The notes beneath the pieces were generated by a model. That model saw nothing but the letters and a program-made list of their open reading frames with translations. It was not told the origin of the DNA and did no database searches. The translations under genes were made by a program, and so were the position numbers. From Helicobacter ibis (lineage in GTDB: Bacteria > Campylobacterota > Campylobacteria > Campylobacterales > Helicobacteraceae), in NCBI RefSeq assembly GCF_027859255.1, contig NZ_JAQHXR010000001.1, positions 496,001 through 560,000 of the forward strand: 64,000 nucleotides of DNA, read 5' to 3'. Below are positions 46,163 to 55,124 of this stretch, piece by piece. Numbering within the stretch: the stretch's first letter is position 1; each line of letters opens with the position of its first letter.

Positions 46163-47929
46163 ATGGAATCAAGAATTATTAAACAAGCTAGAGAATTTTG
46201 TTGCGATTTGTTTCCCAACATGTCATTAAATAAGTCACAAGAATTTGAAATTTTTTCTGCATCAATGTTAGCAACAACATTATCCAATAAAATAGATAGT
46301 GAAATTTTAAAAGATATTTGGTTAAATGATAATATTTCTGGAATTGATGGATTTTTTATTATTGTTGATAATTCATTATATTCAATCTCTAATTACAATA
46401 TTCTTCTTACCGAAGATGCGAAATTTAAAAATGTAGAATTTTGTTTTGTAGAGGCAAAAACTTCTAAAAGTGTTGATATTGGAGATATATTGAAATTTTA
46501 TAATACTCTAACATCTATACTGGAGAGAAAGAATAATTGCCCAAAAAATATTGCGGAATGCATTCATGCCTTTGATAAAAAGTCTCAACAACAGAAAAAT
46601 ATAACTTTAAAGGCTAGTTTTTATTTTTGCACACAAAAAACAGAAAGCGAAATAAAGACTTTAGAAGATAATTGGAGAGACAAAATAAAAACCAATGAAG
46701 AAAAGATTGGGGAATTTATTGAAATTAAAACATGTTTAATAGGAAGTGAATTTATAAGAAAAATTTACGAAAGCAATAGAACTGGGCAAGTCAGTATTTC
46801 TATACCAAAAAATAATTTAATTTCTATATCTAATAAATGTTTTATTGGATACTTAGATGCTTTATCTTTGCTTCAATCCATTTCTCTTGAAAACAATCAA
46901 CTTAGGATACTTAATAATAATGTTTTCGAAGATAATATCAGGTTATTTTTAGGAAATACAGATATTAATAGAAATATTCAAAATACTGCAACAACGAAAG
47001 ATTCAGATTTTCATCTATACAATAATGGGATTACCATAATAAACTCTGAATATAAAAACAATACTAATGATTATATATTTTATTCTATTAGAATCATCAA
47101 TGGTTGTCAAACAATCAATTCTTTGTTTGAAATATATAAGCATGCTGATGATACTCAAGTAATCAAAAATATAATACTGCCAGTAAAGCTAATTGAAGCT
47201 ATTGATGAAGATGAAATAGAATTGATTGCAACAAGCGCAAATAGTCAAAATCAAATTGATACCTATCAACTTTTATCCAATAGAGAGTTTTTTAAGTTTC
47301 TCGAAGATTATTTTCATAAAAATATTATTGATAATAAATCTATTTTTTACAAAAGAAGAATTGGTCAAATTGATGAGAAAAACTATATAAATGTTGATTT
47401 GCTTATAATCATGAGAGCTTTAATGTCATCAATTTTTCACATCCCACATAGAGCTTCTGGGTATTTTGATAGCACCATGAATAAATACTTAGAAAATCTT
47501 AAAGGTATCAATCAGGAATCCTACTGTAAACTAATTTATCATGTCACATACCTTTTTGTTTTTATACAAGATTTTTTAAATACAAACAAAAAGGATAAAA
47601 TACATCTTCTCAAACACCACATCACCTTTATAATCTTTAAAGTAGTAACTTTGGATACCAATTTTAAAAAGCCTAGAAAAATGGGAGATATACCAAACTT
47701 AAATGAAAATGAAATAGAAATGGTATGTAGTAAGCTTAATTCTTTGCTTTCTTGCAGAGAAAAATTTGAAAATTTAATCAAACATATTCTTAAACACATC
47801 AATGATACAGATTTAAATATTTCAAACATTACAAAAACAAACCAAAAAATTCTTTATTCTCCTATTACTAAAATCATTGATAACTTTGATGATTTTTGCA
47901 TACAATTACGGGAGTATTATAATGAATAA
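46163..47929 (+). CDS. AIPR (abortive infection phage resistance) family protein
   Basis: A 588-residue protein with the AIPR hallmark around residues 285-325: SDFHLYNNGITIIN and SIRIINGCQTINSLFEIY (family pattern FxxxNNGITI ... QIVNGCQT). An N-terminal region (residues 85-115, FVEAKTSKSVDIGDIL) looks like a PD-(D/E)xK-type ExK core, preceded by IDGFFIIVDN as the Asp strand. AIPR proteins are tied to phage resistance and often sit next to restriction-modification genes; their mechanism is poorly known. It starts one base after the methyltransferase stop and overlaps the endonuclease gene by eight bases. Confidence 0.83.
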   Translation: MESRIIKQAREFCCDLFPNMSLNKSQEFEIFSASMLATTLSNKIDSEILKDIWLNDNISGIDGFFIIVDNSLYSISNYNILLTEDAKFKNVEFCFVEAKTSKSVDIGDILKFYNTLTSILERKNNCPKNIAECIHAFDKKSQQQKNITLKASFYFCTQKTESEIKTLEDNWRDKIKTNEEKIGEFIEIKTCLIGSEFIRKIYESNRTGQVSISIPKNNLISISNKCFIGYLDALSLLQSISLENNQLRILNNNVFEDNIRLFLGNTDINRNIQNTATTKDSDFHLYNNGITIINSEYKNNTNDYIFYSIRIINGCQTINSLFEIYKHADDTQVIKNIILPVKLIEAIDEDEIELIATSANSQNQIDTYQLLSNREFFKFLEDYFHKNIIDNKSIFYKRRIGQIDEKNYINVDLLIIMRALMSSIFHIPHRASGYFDSTMNKYLENLKGINQESYCKLIYHVTYLFVFIQDFLNTNKKDKIHLLKHHITFIIFKVVTLDTNFKKPRKMGDIPNLNENEIEMVCSKLNSLLSCREKFENLIKHILKHINDTDLNISNITKTNQKILYSPITKIIDNFDDFCIQLREYYNE

Positions 47930-48692
47930 TATAAAAAACAATATCAAAACTCGTCTTACAATAGCTTTGCGCACTAAATTTGAAAACTATAAGCCAGAAA
48001 CTTCATATATGCCTTTTCATACACGCCTTTTAGGGAAAGATAGAATGGCACTTTATAGCTTTATTCAAAGTCTTAATACTAATTTTGGCACTAGCATTTT
48101 TGAACCTGTGGCTGAAGAGTTAGGACATTGTCATTTTGATATTATTGAGCGTCAAAAAGAGGTTGGAAATATCATTACAAAAGAAGCACAAAGGGTTATC
48201 CAAGATATTATGGATTCTTTAGAAAGCGGAAATTCTAAGCCCAATAAAAATGATGAAATTGCCAAGATTTTAGATGTGGCACGAAGCGGTGAAACTAGCA
48301 CTATAAAGCCTACTAAGATAGATTTATTTTTACAGCAACATAATAATGTGTATTTGATAGATATTAAAACCGCTAAACCAAATAAGGGAGGTTTCAAGGA
48401 ATTTAAGCGCACACTTCTTGCTTGGGTAGCATGCTATGCGTATGCAAATCCACAAGCCAACATTCATTCCCTTATTGCAATTCCATATAATCCTTATGAA
48501 CCTAAACCTTATGAGCGTTGGACTATGGCTGGAATGCTTGATTTAGACTTTGAATTAAAGGTGGCAAAAGAGTTTTGGGATTTTATAGGTGGAGTCGGAA
48601 GCTATGAAATCATTTTGGATTCTTTTGAAGAAGTTGGGCTTGAAATGCGAAATGAGATTGATGAGTATTTTAAAAAATTTCATCTAAGTTAA
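47922..48692 (+). CDS. TdeIII-family type II restriction endonuclease
   Basis: A 256-residue nuclease recognised by ETSYMPFHTRLLGKDRMALY and the stretch FGTSIFEPVAEEL near the N-terminus. The PD-(D/E)xK-type core is KIDLFLQQHNNVYLIDIKTAK, with Asp, Asp and Lys in place. LLAWVACYAYANP and AIPYNPYEPKPYERW follow. The TdeIII family cuts short palindromes of the GGNCC type by family annotation that I recall; specificity here is not proven. ATG 47922 lies behind GGGAG and overlaps the AIPR stop by eight bases, so the longer frame start at 47877 is rejected. Confidence 0.83.
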   Translation: MNNIKNNIKTRLTIALRTKFENYKPETSYMPFHTRLLGKDRMALYSFIQSLNTNFGTSIFEPVAEELGHCHFDIIERQKEVGNIITKEAQRVIQDIMDSLESGNSKPNKNDEIAKILDVARSGETSTIKPTKIDLFLQQHNNVYLIDIKTAKPNKGGFKEFKRTLLAWVACYAYANPQANIHSLIAIPYNPYEPKPYERWTMAGMLDLDFELKVAKEFWDFIGGVGSYEIILDSFEEVGLEMRNEIDEYFKKFHLS

Positions 48693-48702
48693 AGGATTCC
48701 CT

Positions 48703-49653
48703 ATACAAAAATACACATTCAGACAATTTATCATTGATGTTTTAGGAAGCTCATCACAACCCCTTACCTTTATGGAGATTTGGGAGAGTGGTGTAAAAAT
48801 GGGGCTAGATAAGAAGCTAGGAAGCATCGGCAAGACACCTTGGCACAATATTAGTGCATTGCTTTATACTGATATTAAAAATGAAGATTCTCTTTTTTAT
48901 ATCACTTCCAAACAGCCTACAACTTTTTATTTAAAAAATAAGGTAATTCTTACGCAATCCATTCAACTCCAAAAAGAACACCCAGCAAAACATACTAAAG
49001 AGAATATAAAAGAACGTTCCCTCCACCCACTTTTAGTAAAATTCTTGTATGAAAATCCTAATTTTAATCTCTATTGCAAAACTATTTTTCATGAAAAAAG
49101 CACAAAAAGCATAAGCGGACGTGATAAGTGGAATTATCCTGATATTGTGGGAGTGCATTTTCCTTTTGAAAATGACTACGAGCAAGAGACGCTAAGTTTA
49201 TTAAAAAACACTAATCAATTTAACTTTAAATTCTATGCCTTTGAGCTAAAGGTGCGTCTTTCGTGGAGTAATTTAAAAGAATCTTATTTTCAAGCTGTCT
49301 CAAACTCTAGCTTTGCAAACGAGGGATATTTGGTGGTTTTTGAAGAGTTTGATGATGAGATTTTAGAGGAGCTTATACGTTTAAATGCTAGCTTTGGTAT
49401 TGGCGTGATAAGGTTAGAATCTAACACAATTGATAGTAACATTATCCTCCCTTCGCACAAAAGAGAGCTTGATATTGCAACGCTTAATATGCTTGTGGAG
49501 AAAAATCCAAATTTTAAGGAGTTTATCCAAACTATCAATGAAGATCTAGAGATTGGCAAACGCCACAGAATCTCTAAAAATAGATACGATACAATCCTAG
49601 ATGATGAAGCAATGCAAAGGCATATAGAAGTCAATAAGCTAAATAATATATAA
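48703..49653 (+). CDS. HARE-HTH plus PD-(D/E)xK-like protein, restriction module
   Basis: The N-terminus codes for a HARE-HTH-type winged helix: YTFRQFIIDVLGSSSQPLTF, then MEIWESGVKMGLDKKLG and TPWHNISALLYTDIKN, a DNA-binding domain found in restriction proteins. The C-terminal half has YPDIVGVHFPF, FYAFELKVRLSW and YFQAVSNSSFANEGYLVVFE, a PD...ExK nuclease-like core. The first 23 codons of the HTH lie before the first ATG (48772). The frame is open back to a TAA at 48685, and an AAAGGA site precedes an ATA at 48703. Thus the start is a rare ATA, or the gene has lost its start codon. Starting at 48772 would truncate the HTH. Confidence 0.72.
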   Translation: MQKYTFRQFIIDVLGSSSQPLTFMEIWESGVKMGLDKKLGSIGKTPWHNISALLYTDIKNEDSLFYITSKQPTTFYLKNKVILTQSIQLQKEHPAKHTKENIKERSLHPLLVKFLYENPNFNLYCKTIFHEKSTKSISGRDKWNYPDIVGVHFPFENDYEQETLSLLKNTNQFNFKFYAFELKVRLSWSNLKESYFQAVSNSSFANEGYLVVFEEFDDEILEELIRLNASFGIGVIRLESNTIDSNIILPSHKRELDIATLNMLVEKNPNFKEFIQTINEDLEIGKRHRISKNRYDTILDDEAMQRHIEVNKLNNI

Positions 49654-49743
49654 ATTTACTTTTAAGCCTCACTTTATCAGCATTAGCATAATGCTAAGTT
49701 ATGATATTAATGATACTTGTGTAATTTTAGATATAAATATTTA

Positions 49744-50271
49744 CTATAAAACACCCTCTAGTTTTAATAATGTGCTTTTCTTTTCTAAGCCCCCTGCATA
49801 TCCTATTAAACTACCATTTGAGCCAATGACCCTATGACATGGCACAATAATTGCAATTTTATTGCTTCCCACAGCTTTGCCTACTGCTTGAGCTGACATG
49901 CGTTTTATATTGCGTCTTTTAGCGATAGCTTGTGCGATCTCTCCATAGCTTATTGTTGCTCCAAAAGGTATTTTGCATAAAATTTCCCATACTTCTTTTT
50001 GGAAATCACTACCCATCAAGCATATTTCTACACTAAATTTTGGTTCTTTTTTATTGAAGTAAATATCTAACCATTTTTTAGTTTGTGTCAATATATTTGT
50101 TTCTTTGTATTGATGATTTGTAATTGTTTTAAAATTGCAATCGTTTTGAAAGGTTAGTCCGATTAAAGCACTGCAATTTGCAGTTAGCATAAGGTTGCCA
50201 AGTTGTGAGCTAAAATATGTGTAATACATTTGATTTCCTAATTTTGGTAGTATTATTTTATTAAAATTCAA
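49744..50271 (-). CDS. ogt: O6-alkylguanine-DNA alkyltransferase
   Basis: A suicide repair enzyme moving the alkyl group from O6-alkylguanine to its own cysteine. The 175-residue protein has the ATSYGEIAQAIAKR helix, the active site VPCHRVIGSNGSLIGYAGG (PCHRV) and GLEKKSTLLKLEG at the end. No Ada N-terminal domain is present, so it is the Ogt/MGMT single-domain form. It stands alone, convergent with the restriction module and preceded by a long non-coding stretch. Confidence 0.95.
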   Translation of the reverse strand: MNFNKIILPKLGNQMYYTYFSSQLGNLMLTANCSALIGLTFQNDCNFKTITNHQYKETNILTQTKKWLDIYFNKKEPKFSVEICLMGSDFQKEVWEILCKIPFGATISYGEIAQAIAKRRNIKRMSAQAVGKAVGSNKIAIIVPCHRVIGSNGSLIGYAGGLEKKSTLLKLEGVL

Positions 50272-50693
50272 AATATTTGGTTAAATGCTTATGCTATTGA
50301 TCTAAATCAATATTTGTATACTTTTTAAAGATTTATACAGATATAATCTACGCCTTGGTAATGTTTTATGATTGAGGTGAGGGTATCGTTAGTCAAGGTG
50401 AAATTATTGTTGGTGATAAAAATCACGCATAAAGTGGTTATAAAGCAAGTGGATTGATTTTTACGAGTTTGTAAAAGAGATAGTTAAAAGGGTGGCAAGA
50501 TAGCATTGGTAAAATTAGATATTGAGATTGCAGAACTTGATATTTTAGATTCTCTAAGCATACAAGGTCCTTATGAGCATATAGAATGCATTATATTTTA
50601 GATTCATGAGAGATTTAATAATCCAGTACATCAAGCCATTTAGCCATATTAAGAAATAAATATTTGAAGTATTAATAGGCTATGATTTTTTAA
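50272..50693. other. 422-base region without intact gene, probable decayed sequence
   Basis: No open frame of useful length. A TATAAT at 50342-50347 stands alone on the plus strand. Short coding-like pieces in one frame (ending GPYEHIECIIF, and earlier KIALVKLDIEIAELDILDSL around 50496-50600) suggest the remnant of a plus-strand gene broken by stops; I do not recognise the family. The left end holds the ogt promoter region on the minus strand. Confidence 0.45.
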
Positions 50694-51153
50694 TTATTGC
50701 ATCAATTCAAGTGCATTTATATCTAATCGTTCATTATTATATTTGAGTGCTTGTGTTTCGTCTAGCTTTTGCCAAATAAACATAGGACCAAAAAGCACAT
50801 CCACTTTTATTTCTAGCGTGTTATTTTTTAGCATAGCTTTAATTGGATAGGTTTTGCCTTTTTCAAAACTATAGATCTTGCCATTACATTTATTATTATT
50901 ACACTTCATATTTAAAAATATACTGCCACGGATAGGGCGATTTTGTAGGCTTTTATTTGGATTATTAGAATCTACATCTAATTCCATTTGTGGTTGTAAA
51001 TCCAACACCATAAAATGCTTTATTTTTGCTAAAAATCTCTACCACACTTTGTTTATCTTTAGAATCTTTTGGTAAAAGATAGATACCATTTATATCATTT
51101 GTAAATGCAAAACCAGCACTAATCATAAAACAGCCAATTATCTTAAAATTCAT
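50694..51153 (-). pseudogene. DUF2147-family exported protein, frameshifted
   Basis: Two minus-strand frames join into one small secreted protein. The first (from 51153) holds a signal peptide (IIGCFMISAGFAF), NGIYLLPKDSKDKQSVVEIF and NKAFYG, then leaves frame and stops at 50965. The second continues LDVDSNNPNKSLQNRPIRG, NGKIYSFEKGKTYPIKAML and MFIWQKL, matching the DUF2147 pattern (DxxNPDxxLRxRPLxG, GGxIYDPExGKTY, W). The shift lies within about 50975-51030, where both frames overlap. Function of DUF2147 is unknown. Read as a true pseudogene unless sequencing shows otherwise. Confidence 0.75.
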
Positions 51154-51163
51154 GCACTTTTCC

Positions 51164-52813
51164 TTATATCATTTTTATTAATGCACTTATCCCAATACCA
51201 ACTGCGGTGCCAAAGATCACACATAATGTAATCCTTTTTGCATAAAAATAGGGATCTAAAATCTTTCTTGCGGTTCTATATCCGCCTAAAATCGCACCGG
51301 TAAATCCTCCACCTGGGAAGCCAAAGCTAGAAGCAAAGTAGAGATTCTTGATACTCTTTGATTTAAACCTCTCTCTACCAATAAAACCTTCTTTATCTTG
51401 ATCGTATCCATAAATCACACCTTTTCTTGTGCGTGTGTAGCGCTCAATCGTCTTTGGCGTGGCGAGCTCTATATGGATACAGTGCTCCATAATATTAGGA
51501 TACACGCTCTCTAATCGCTTCACTAGTGCATCTTGGAGTTCTTGTTTTTTGGCTTTATAGGCAACTTTATCTAAATTATCCCATTCTTCATAATAGCTAT
51601 ACACCGCACCAACACCAAGATATCTATCATCTCTATCGCTTAGCCCACTATCAATTTTTGAGTAATTCACAAAGGCAAAATCACGGCACTCTATTTGTGT
51701 ATTTGCAGAATCTGCATTCTTAGAATCAAAAGGGCGATTAAAATATTTCTCATCTACAAGGAAAGTAGAGTAGTCCATATTTGGATAGATCTCGCTTAGA
51801 TTCTTATCAAATATCATATAGAGTGAGATGAGTGATGAGGTAAGCGTGAAATCCTCTGTAAGTCTAGAATCTTTTTTATATTCACTTGGAGTAAGATTTT
51901 TTAAAAGCTTTGTATATACTATATGCGGATCGCAATTTGCGATGATTGTATCTGCATAGACTTCTATTTCTTGTTTAGTCTTTTTATCTATATATTTTAC
52001 ACCTTTTACACTTTTATCATCACACAAAATCTCTACTACATCAGAATCTGCCCTCACTTCCCCGCCATTTTCTCTAACTATCTCACTAAGTGTATCTGAA
52101 AGCTTTTGTGAGCCACCTTTTATATATACACCTTTATTGTAGTAGTTGTTTTGTGCTATGGCGTGATAGCTCCAAATAAATTTAAATGGATTATGATGAT
52201 AATAGGAGATATTAATATTTAAAATTCTCTTTAGTTTAGGATCTTTGATACACGAATCTAACACTTCGCCCACGCTTTTATTGCGCACCATATTATAAGC
52301 AAAGAATATAAGTGTAGTTATTGGCGCAAAGAAGAAATCGATAAATTTCATATCAAACGGGAAGCTTCTTATTAAAAAGCTTTGAAAGCCAAGCTTTTTA
52401 AAGTATTTTTCAATGCCTTCTTTTTCGTGTGGGAATGCTGCAATAAGTGCTTCTTTTGTATTGCCATGTGGGATTGTTAGAATCTTATTTGGCTTATCTT
52501 GCTCTACGATACTCCATGCACTAGGAAGTGTGATAAGATACAGTTTTTTATCCAATCCAAGATGTTTGAAAATCGCGTGTTTCATATCTCGTTTTTCTGT
52601 ACCAAAATCCATTTCGTGTAATCCTGCATCTACAAGCATACCTTTTCTCTTAAAACAAGTAGCACATCCACCAATCAAGCTATGTTGTTCTAATACAAGC
52701 ACTTTTTTATTGGCCTTTGATAGCGTAGCTGCACAGCTTAAGCCACCAAGCCCAGAACCAATGATAATTGCATCAAATTGTGTATCCATAATACTCCTTG
52801 TTGAATTTAGCAT
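51164..52813 (-). CDS. CrtI/CrtISO/retinol-saturase-like FAD oxidoreductase
   Basis: A 549-residue flavoprotein of the phytoene desaturase superfamily. It has the N-terminal dinucleotide fold IIGSGLGGLSCAATLS followed by VLEQHSLIGGCATCFKRKG, and GGSQKLSDTLSEIVRENGG with ADTIIANCDPHIVYT in the middle. The C-terminal FAD-contact block is LYFASSFGFPGGGFTGAILGG, and a closing hydrophobic helix (TLCVIFGTAVGIGISALI) may anchor it to the membrane. No carotenoid-synthesis genes are nearby, so the substrate (an isoprenoid or lipid) is unknown. It ends near the DUF2147 remnant and diverges from arsP. Confidence 0.83.
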   Translation of the reverse strand: MLNSTRSIMDTQFDAIIIGSGLGGLSCAATLSKANKKVLVLEQHSLIGGCATCFKRKGMLVDAGLHEMDFGTEKRDMKHAIFKHLGLDKKLYLITLPSAWSIVEQDKPNKILTIPHGNTKEALIAAFPHEKEGIEKYFKKLGFQSFLIRSFPFDMKFIDFFFAPITTLIFFAYNMVRNKSVGEVLDSCIKDPKLKRILNINISYYHHNPFKFIWSYHAIAQNNYYNKGVYIKGGSQKLSDTLSEIVRENGGEVRADSDVVEILCDDKSVKGVKYIDKKTKQEIEVYADTIIANCDPHIVYTKLLKNLTPSEYKKDSRLTEDFTLTSSLISLYMIFDKNLSEIYPNMDYSTFLVDEKYFNRPFDSKNADSANTQIECRDFAFVNYSKIDSGLSDRDDRYLGVGAVYSYYEEWDNLDKVAYKAKKQELQDALVKRLESVYPNIMEHCIHIELATPKTIERYTRTRKGVIYGYDQDKEGFIGRERFKSKSIKNLYFASSFGFPGGGFTGAILGGYRTARKILDPYFYAKRITLCVIFGTAVGIGISALIKMI

Positions 52814-52851
52814 TGTATTATAAAAGTAATATGTAAATTTTTAAATTATTT

Positions 52852-52880
52852 ATATCAATATATATTGATTTATTGATATA
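52852..52880. promoter_or_regulatory. Candidate ArsR operator upstream of arsP
   Basis: A perfect 16-base palindrome ATCAATATATATTGAT (52854-52869) is followed by another half-site ATTGAT (52872-52877), in the 108-base divergent gap before arsP. Spacing to the GTG start at 52922 fits an overlap with the promoter. ArsR-family dimers bind such AT-rich dyads; the link to ArsR two genes downstream is inferred from position. Confidence 0.55.
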
Positions 52881-52921
52881 AATATGTTATGTTTCTATAA
52901 AATTTTAGGAGGTAATTTGTT

Positions 52922-53911
52922 GTGGAAGTAAAATTATTAGAATCTCTTAAGCTATTTTGTGTTTATTTTATCGAGCTTTCTTTGCTCTTTATTGCTATCT
53001 CTGCTGTTGTTAGCTTTATTAATCATAAATGCAAGAATGTTTTTGAAAAACACCTAAGCGAAGATTCTTATTCTAGCTATCTTAAAGCTATGCTTCTTGG
53101 TGCTCTTACTCCTTTTTGTTCTTGCTCTACCATTCCATTATTTCGTGCATTTTTAAATACAAATGTAGCCTTTGGCGTGTGTATTGCTTATCTATTTACC
53201 TCACCTTTAATTAATCCCATTATCATTGCTATGCTTTTTGTATCTTTTGGGTGGCAAATTACTTTTATATATAGTGCTTTTTTGTTTGTTGTTATTTTTA
53301 TTATTTCCATTTTAATCCAAAAACTAGATACGCAAAAATTTTTAAAAGAGGATTTTAAAAGCACAAATACTTTATCATTTTCTGCTAATAATCAAGCTCA
53401 AAATCCTGCCAAAATCACTTCTTTTAGTATCAAAAAACCTCAAAGTTGTTGTGATGAGAGTAAAAATGCAAACACAGGTTGCTGTGATAACACACTTAAA
53501 GATAAATTAAGTTTTAAAGAAATTTTATTTCAATCTTTCAAAGATTATAAAAAGCTTATCCCATACATTACCATAGGTATGGGTATTGGGGCTTTTATAC
53601 ATGGATTTGTGCCACAAGACTTCTTGCAAGATTCTCTAAGTGATTTTGGAGTGCTTAGCATAATTTTTGCAGCATTTATTGGAATCTTGCTCTATATTAG
53701 AGTGGAGACGATTATCCCTATTGGTTTGGCATTGCTTGAAGCAGGTGTCAATGAAGGTGTGATTTTTAGCTTTTTAATAGCAGGTGCTGGGTGTTCTCTT
53801 CCTGAACTTATTTTATTGAAAGGTATGTTTAGAATAAACTTTCTAGCACTTTTTGTGGGACTTATTTTACTTATTGCGATTAGCTTTGGCAGTCTTATTT
53901 ATTTTTTCTAA
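52922..53911 (+). CDS. arsP: ArsP-type permease (organoarsenical efflux)
   Basis: A 329-residue inner-membrane permease of the DUF318 family. About eight hydrophobic segments are seen, in two halves. The first half holds the hallmark PFCSCSTIPLFRAFLNTNVA, with closely spaced cysteines that bind trivalent arsenicals in ArsP. YLFTSPLINPIIIAMLF follows, and the second half has IPIGLALLEAGVNEGVIFSF and GAGCSLPELILLKG. The central loop (residues 155-195) has extra Cys pairs, SCCDES and GCCDN. The start is GTG at 52922 behind AGGAGG. ArsR follows after ten bases. Confidence 0.88.
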   Translation: MEVKLLESLKLFCVYFIELSLLFIAISAVVSFINHKCKNVFEKHLSEDSYSSYLKAMLLGALTPFCSCSTIPLFRAFLNTNVAFGVCIAYLFTSPLINPIIIAMLFVSFGWQITFIYSAFLFVVIFIISILIQKLDTQKFLKEDFKSTNTLSFSANNQAQNPAKITSFSIKKPQSCCDESKNANTGCCDNTLKDKLSFKEILFQSFKDYKKLIPYITIGMGIGAFIHGFVPQDFLQDSLSDFGVLSIIFAAFIGILLYIRVETIIPIGLALLEAGVNEGVIFSFLIAGAGCSLPELILLKGMFRINFLALFVGLILLIAISFGSLIYFF

Positions 53912-53921
53912 AGGAATTTAA

Positions 53922-54230
53922 ATGGATAAATTTTTAAATATCATTGGTGCGTTAAATGATGAAAGTAGAGTGCTAATACTAGCCTTTTTGGCTCAAAATG
54001 GTGAACTTTGCGTATGTGATTTGCAAAATTCTTTAAATATGATTCAATCGCGCCTCTCACGCCATTTAAAAATATTAAAAGATTCTGGATTTTTAGAAGT
54101 TAGACGTAAAGGCACTTGGGCATATTATAAGATAATGGAGGATTTATCCCTTTTTCATCTCCAGTGCTTAGAGACTATAAAGGAACTTAATTTATCACTC
54201 CCTTCACTTAAGAAGAGTTGCAAGAATTAG
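53922..54230 (+). CDS. arsR: ArsR/SmtB-family metalloregulator
   Basis: A 102-residue winged-helix repressor. GELCVCDLQNSLNMIQSRLS carries the ELCVCDL arsenite-sensing cysteines on the DNA-binding helix, followed by HLKILKDSGFLEVRRKGTWAYY. When As(III) or Sb(III) binds, such repressors release their operator. It probably represses its own arsP-arsR operon via the palindrome at 52854. Order permease first, regulator second is common in Campylobacter relatives. Confidence 0.93.
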   Translation: MDKFLNIIGALNDESRVLILAFLAQNGELCVCDLQNSLNMIQSRLSRHLKILKDSGFLEVRRKGTWAYYKIMEDLSLFHLQCLETIKELNLSLPSLKKSCKN

Positions 54231-54597
54231 GAATTATTTTTGACTTTTATACTTCGTTCCCCAATCACACATTGCTTGTAAAATTGGGATTAAGCTTTGT
54301 TATCTGTTTGATAACCTATATTCTACCTTTGGTGGGATTTGGTGTATTCTACGCACTATTAGAAGTTCTCTTAGTGTGTTGTTAGTATTTAAAAGATATG
54401 GGTATAAATACCGATTTAGTTTATTATAACGCACTGCTTCGCAACGATATAGGATATATAAATACTTACTTGTATTTACCAGCGATAGTGATAGTGTGCA
54501 GTTAAATACACCACCATTAAAATCAAATTTTTTGTTTTTCTCCATATAATCCTTGTTTAGATATTATGAGAGTTTTATACACTCATAATATCTACAA
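54231..54597. other. 367-base region without convincing gene
   Basis: The only open frame of note is on the minus strand (54545 to 54300, 81 codons). It has no recognisable motif and a composition dominated by Tyr, Leu and Asn. On the plus strand, a hydrophobic frame (GLSFVICLITYILPLVGF) runs about 54285-54380 without start or family match. The region probably contains degraded DNA between the arsenic operon and the aldo/keto reductase remnant. Confidence 0.4.
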
Positions 54598-55124
54598 AAA
54601 TTAGGGCTAGATTTTGTTGATTTATATCTTATCCACCAGCCATTTAACGATAGTTATGGTGCGTGGGAAGCGATGAGTGAGTTAAAGAATAAAAGGTTTA
54701 TCAAAATCGCTTGGTGTGAGAAATTTCTATCCTGATAGGCTTACAGATAATCAATTAGAGTGCCACCCATTTTTGCCATGCTTTGATTTTGAAGAGAATA
54801 TAAAGAAACTAGGTGTAACTACGCAGTCTTGGGGCGTCATTTGCAGAAGGACAAAATGGAATCTTTGAAAATGAGATTCTAAAAGCTATTGCTTCTAAGC
54901 ATAATAAAAGCATAGCTCAAGTGATTTTACGATGGCTAATTCAAAGAGAAATCGCAGTAATCCCAAAAACTCTAAGCAAAGAGAGAATGGTTGAGAATAT
55001 TTCTGTGTTTGATTTTACACTAGATTCTAATGATATGGAATCTATCTCTAAAATCTCTCCATATATTATCTGTAATAATAGAGATGTAAAAACAGCGGAG
55101 TTTTTACTGAATTTAGCAAAGTAA
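54598..55124 (+). pseudogene. Aldo/keto reductase remnant
   Basis: Three fragments in different frames follow the C-terminal two thirds of an aldo/keto reductase. The first is GLDFVDLYLIHQPFNDSYGA with AMSELKNK. The second is VRNFYPDRLTDNQLECHPF (family: NQxExHP) with IKKLGVTTQSWG. The third is KAIASKHNKSIAQVILRWLI, QREIAVIPKTLSKERM and FTLDSNDMESI. The N-terminal TIM-barrel strands, the catalytic Tyr/Asp part and a start codon are missing, and at least two frameshifts separate the pieces. The last fragment (54921-55124) is open but too short to be an enzyme. Confidence 0.85.

Noticed and set aside
49683-49697. Palindrome TTAGCAT-A-ATGCTAA between the restriction module and ogt
   Set aside because: Considered as a bidirectional terminator, but the 7-bp stem has a one-base loop and no T-tract on either side.
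54300-54545. 81-codon minus-strand open frame starting at 54545
   Set aside because: No family pattern, no ribosome-binding site of note, odd Tyr/Leu/Asn composition and surroundings full of degraded sequence; listed only within the gap.
54921-55124. Intact 67-residue aldo/keto reductase-type small gene
   Set aside because: Its frame is only the C-terminal end of the enzyme; matching upstream pieces in other frames show it is a remnant.
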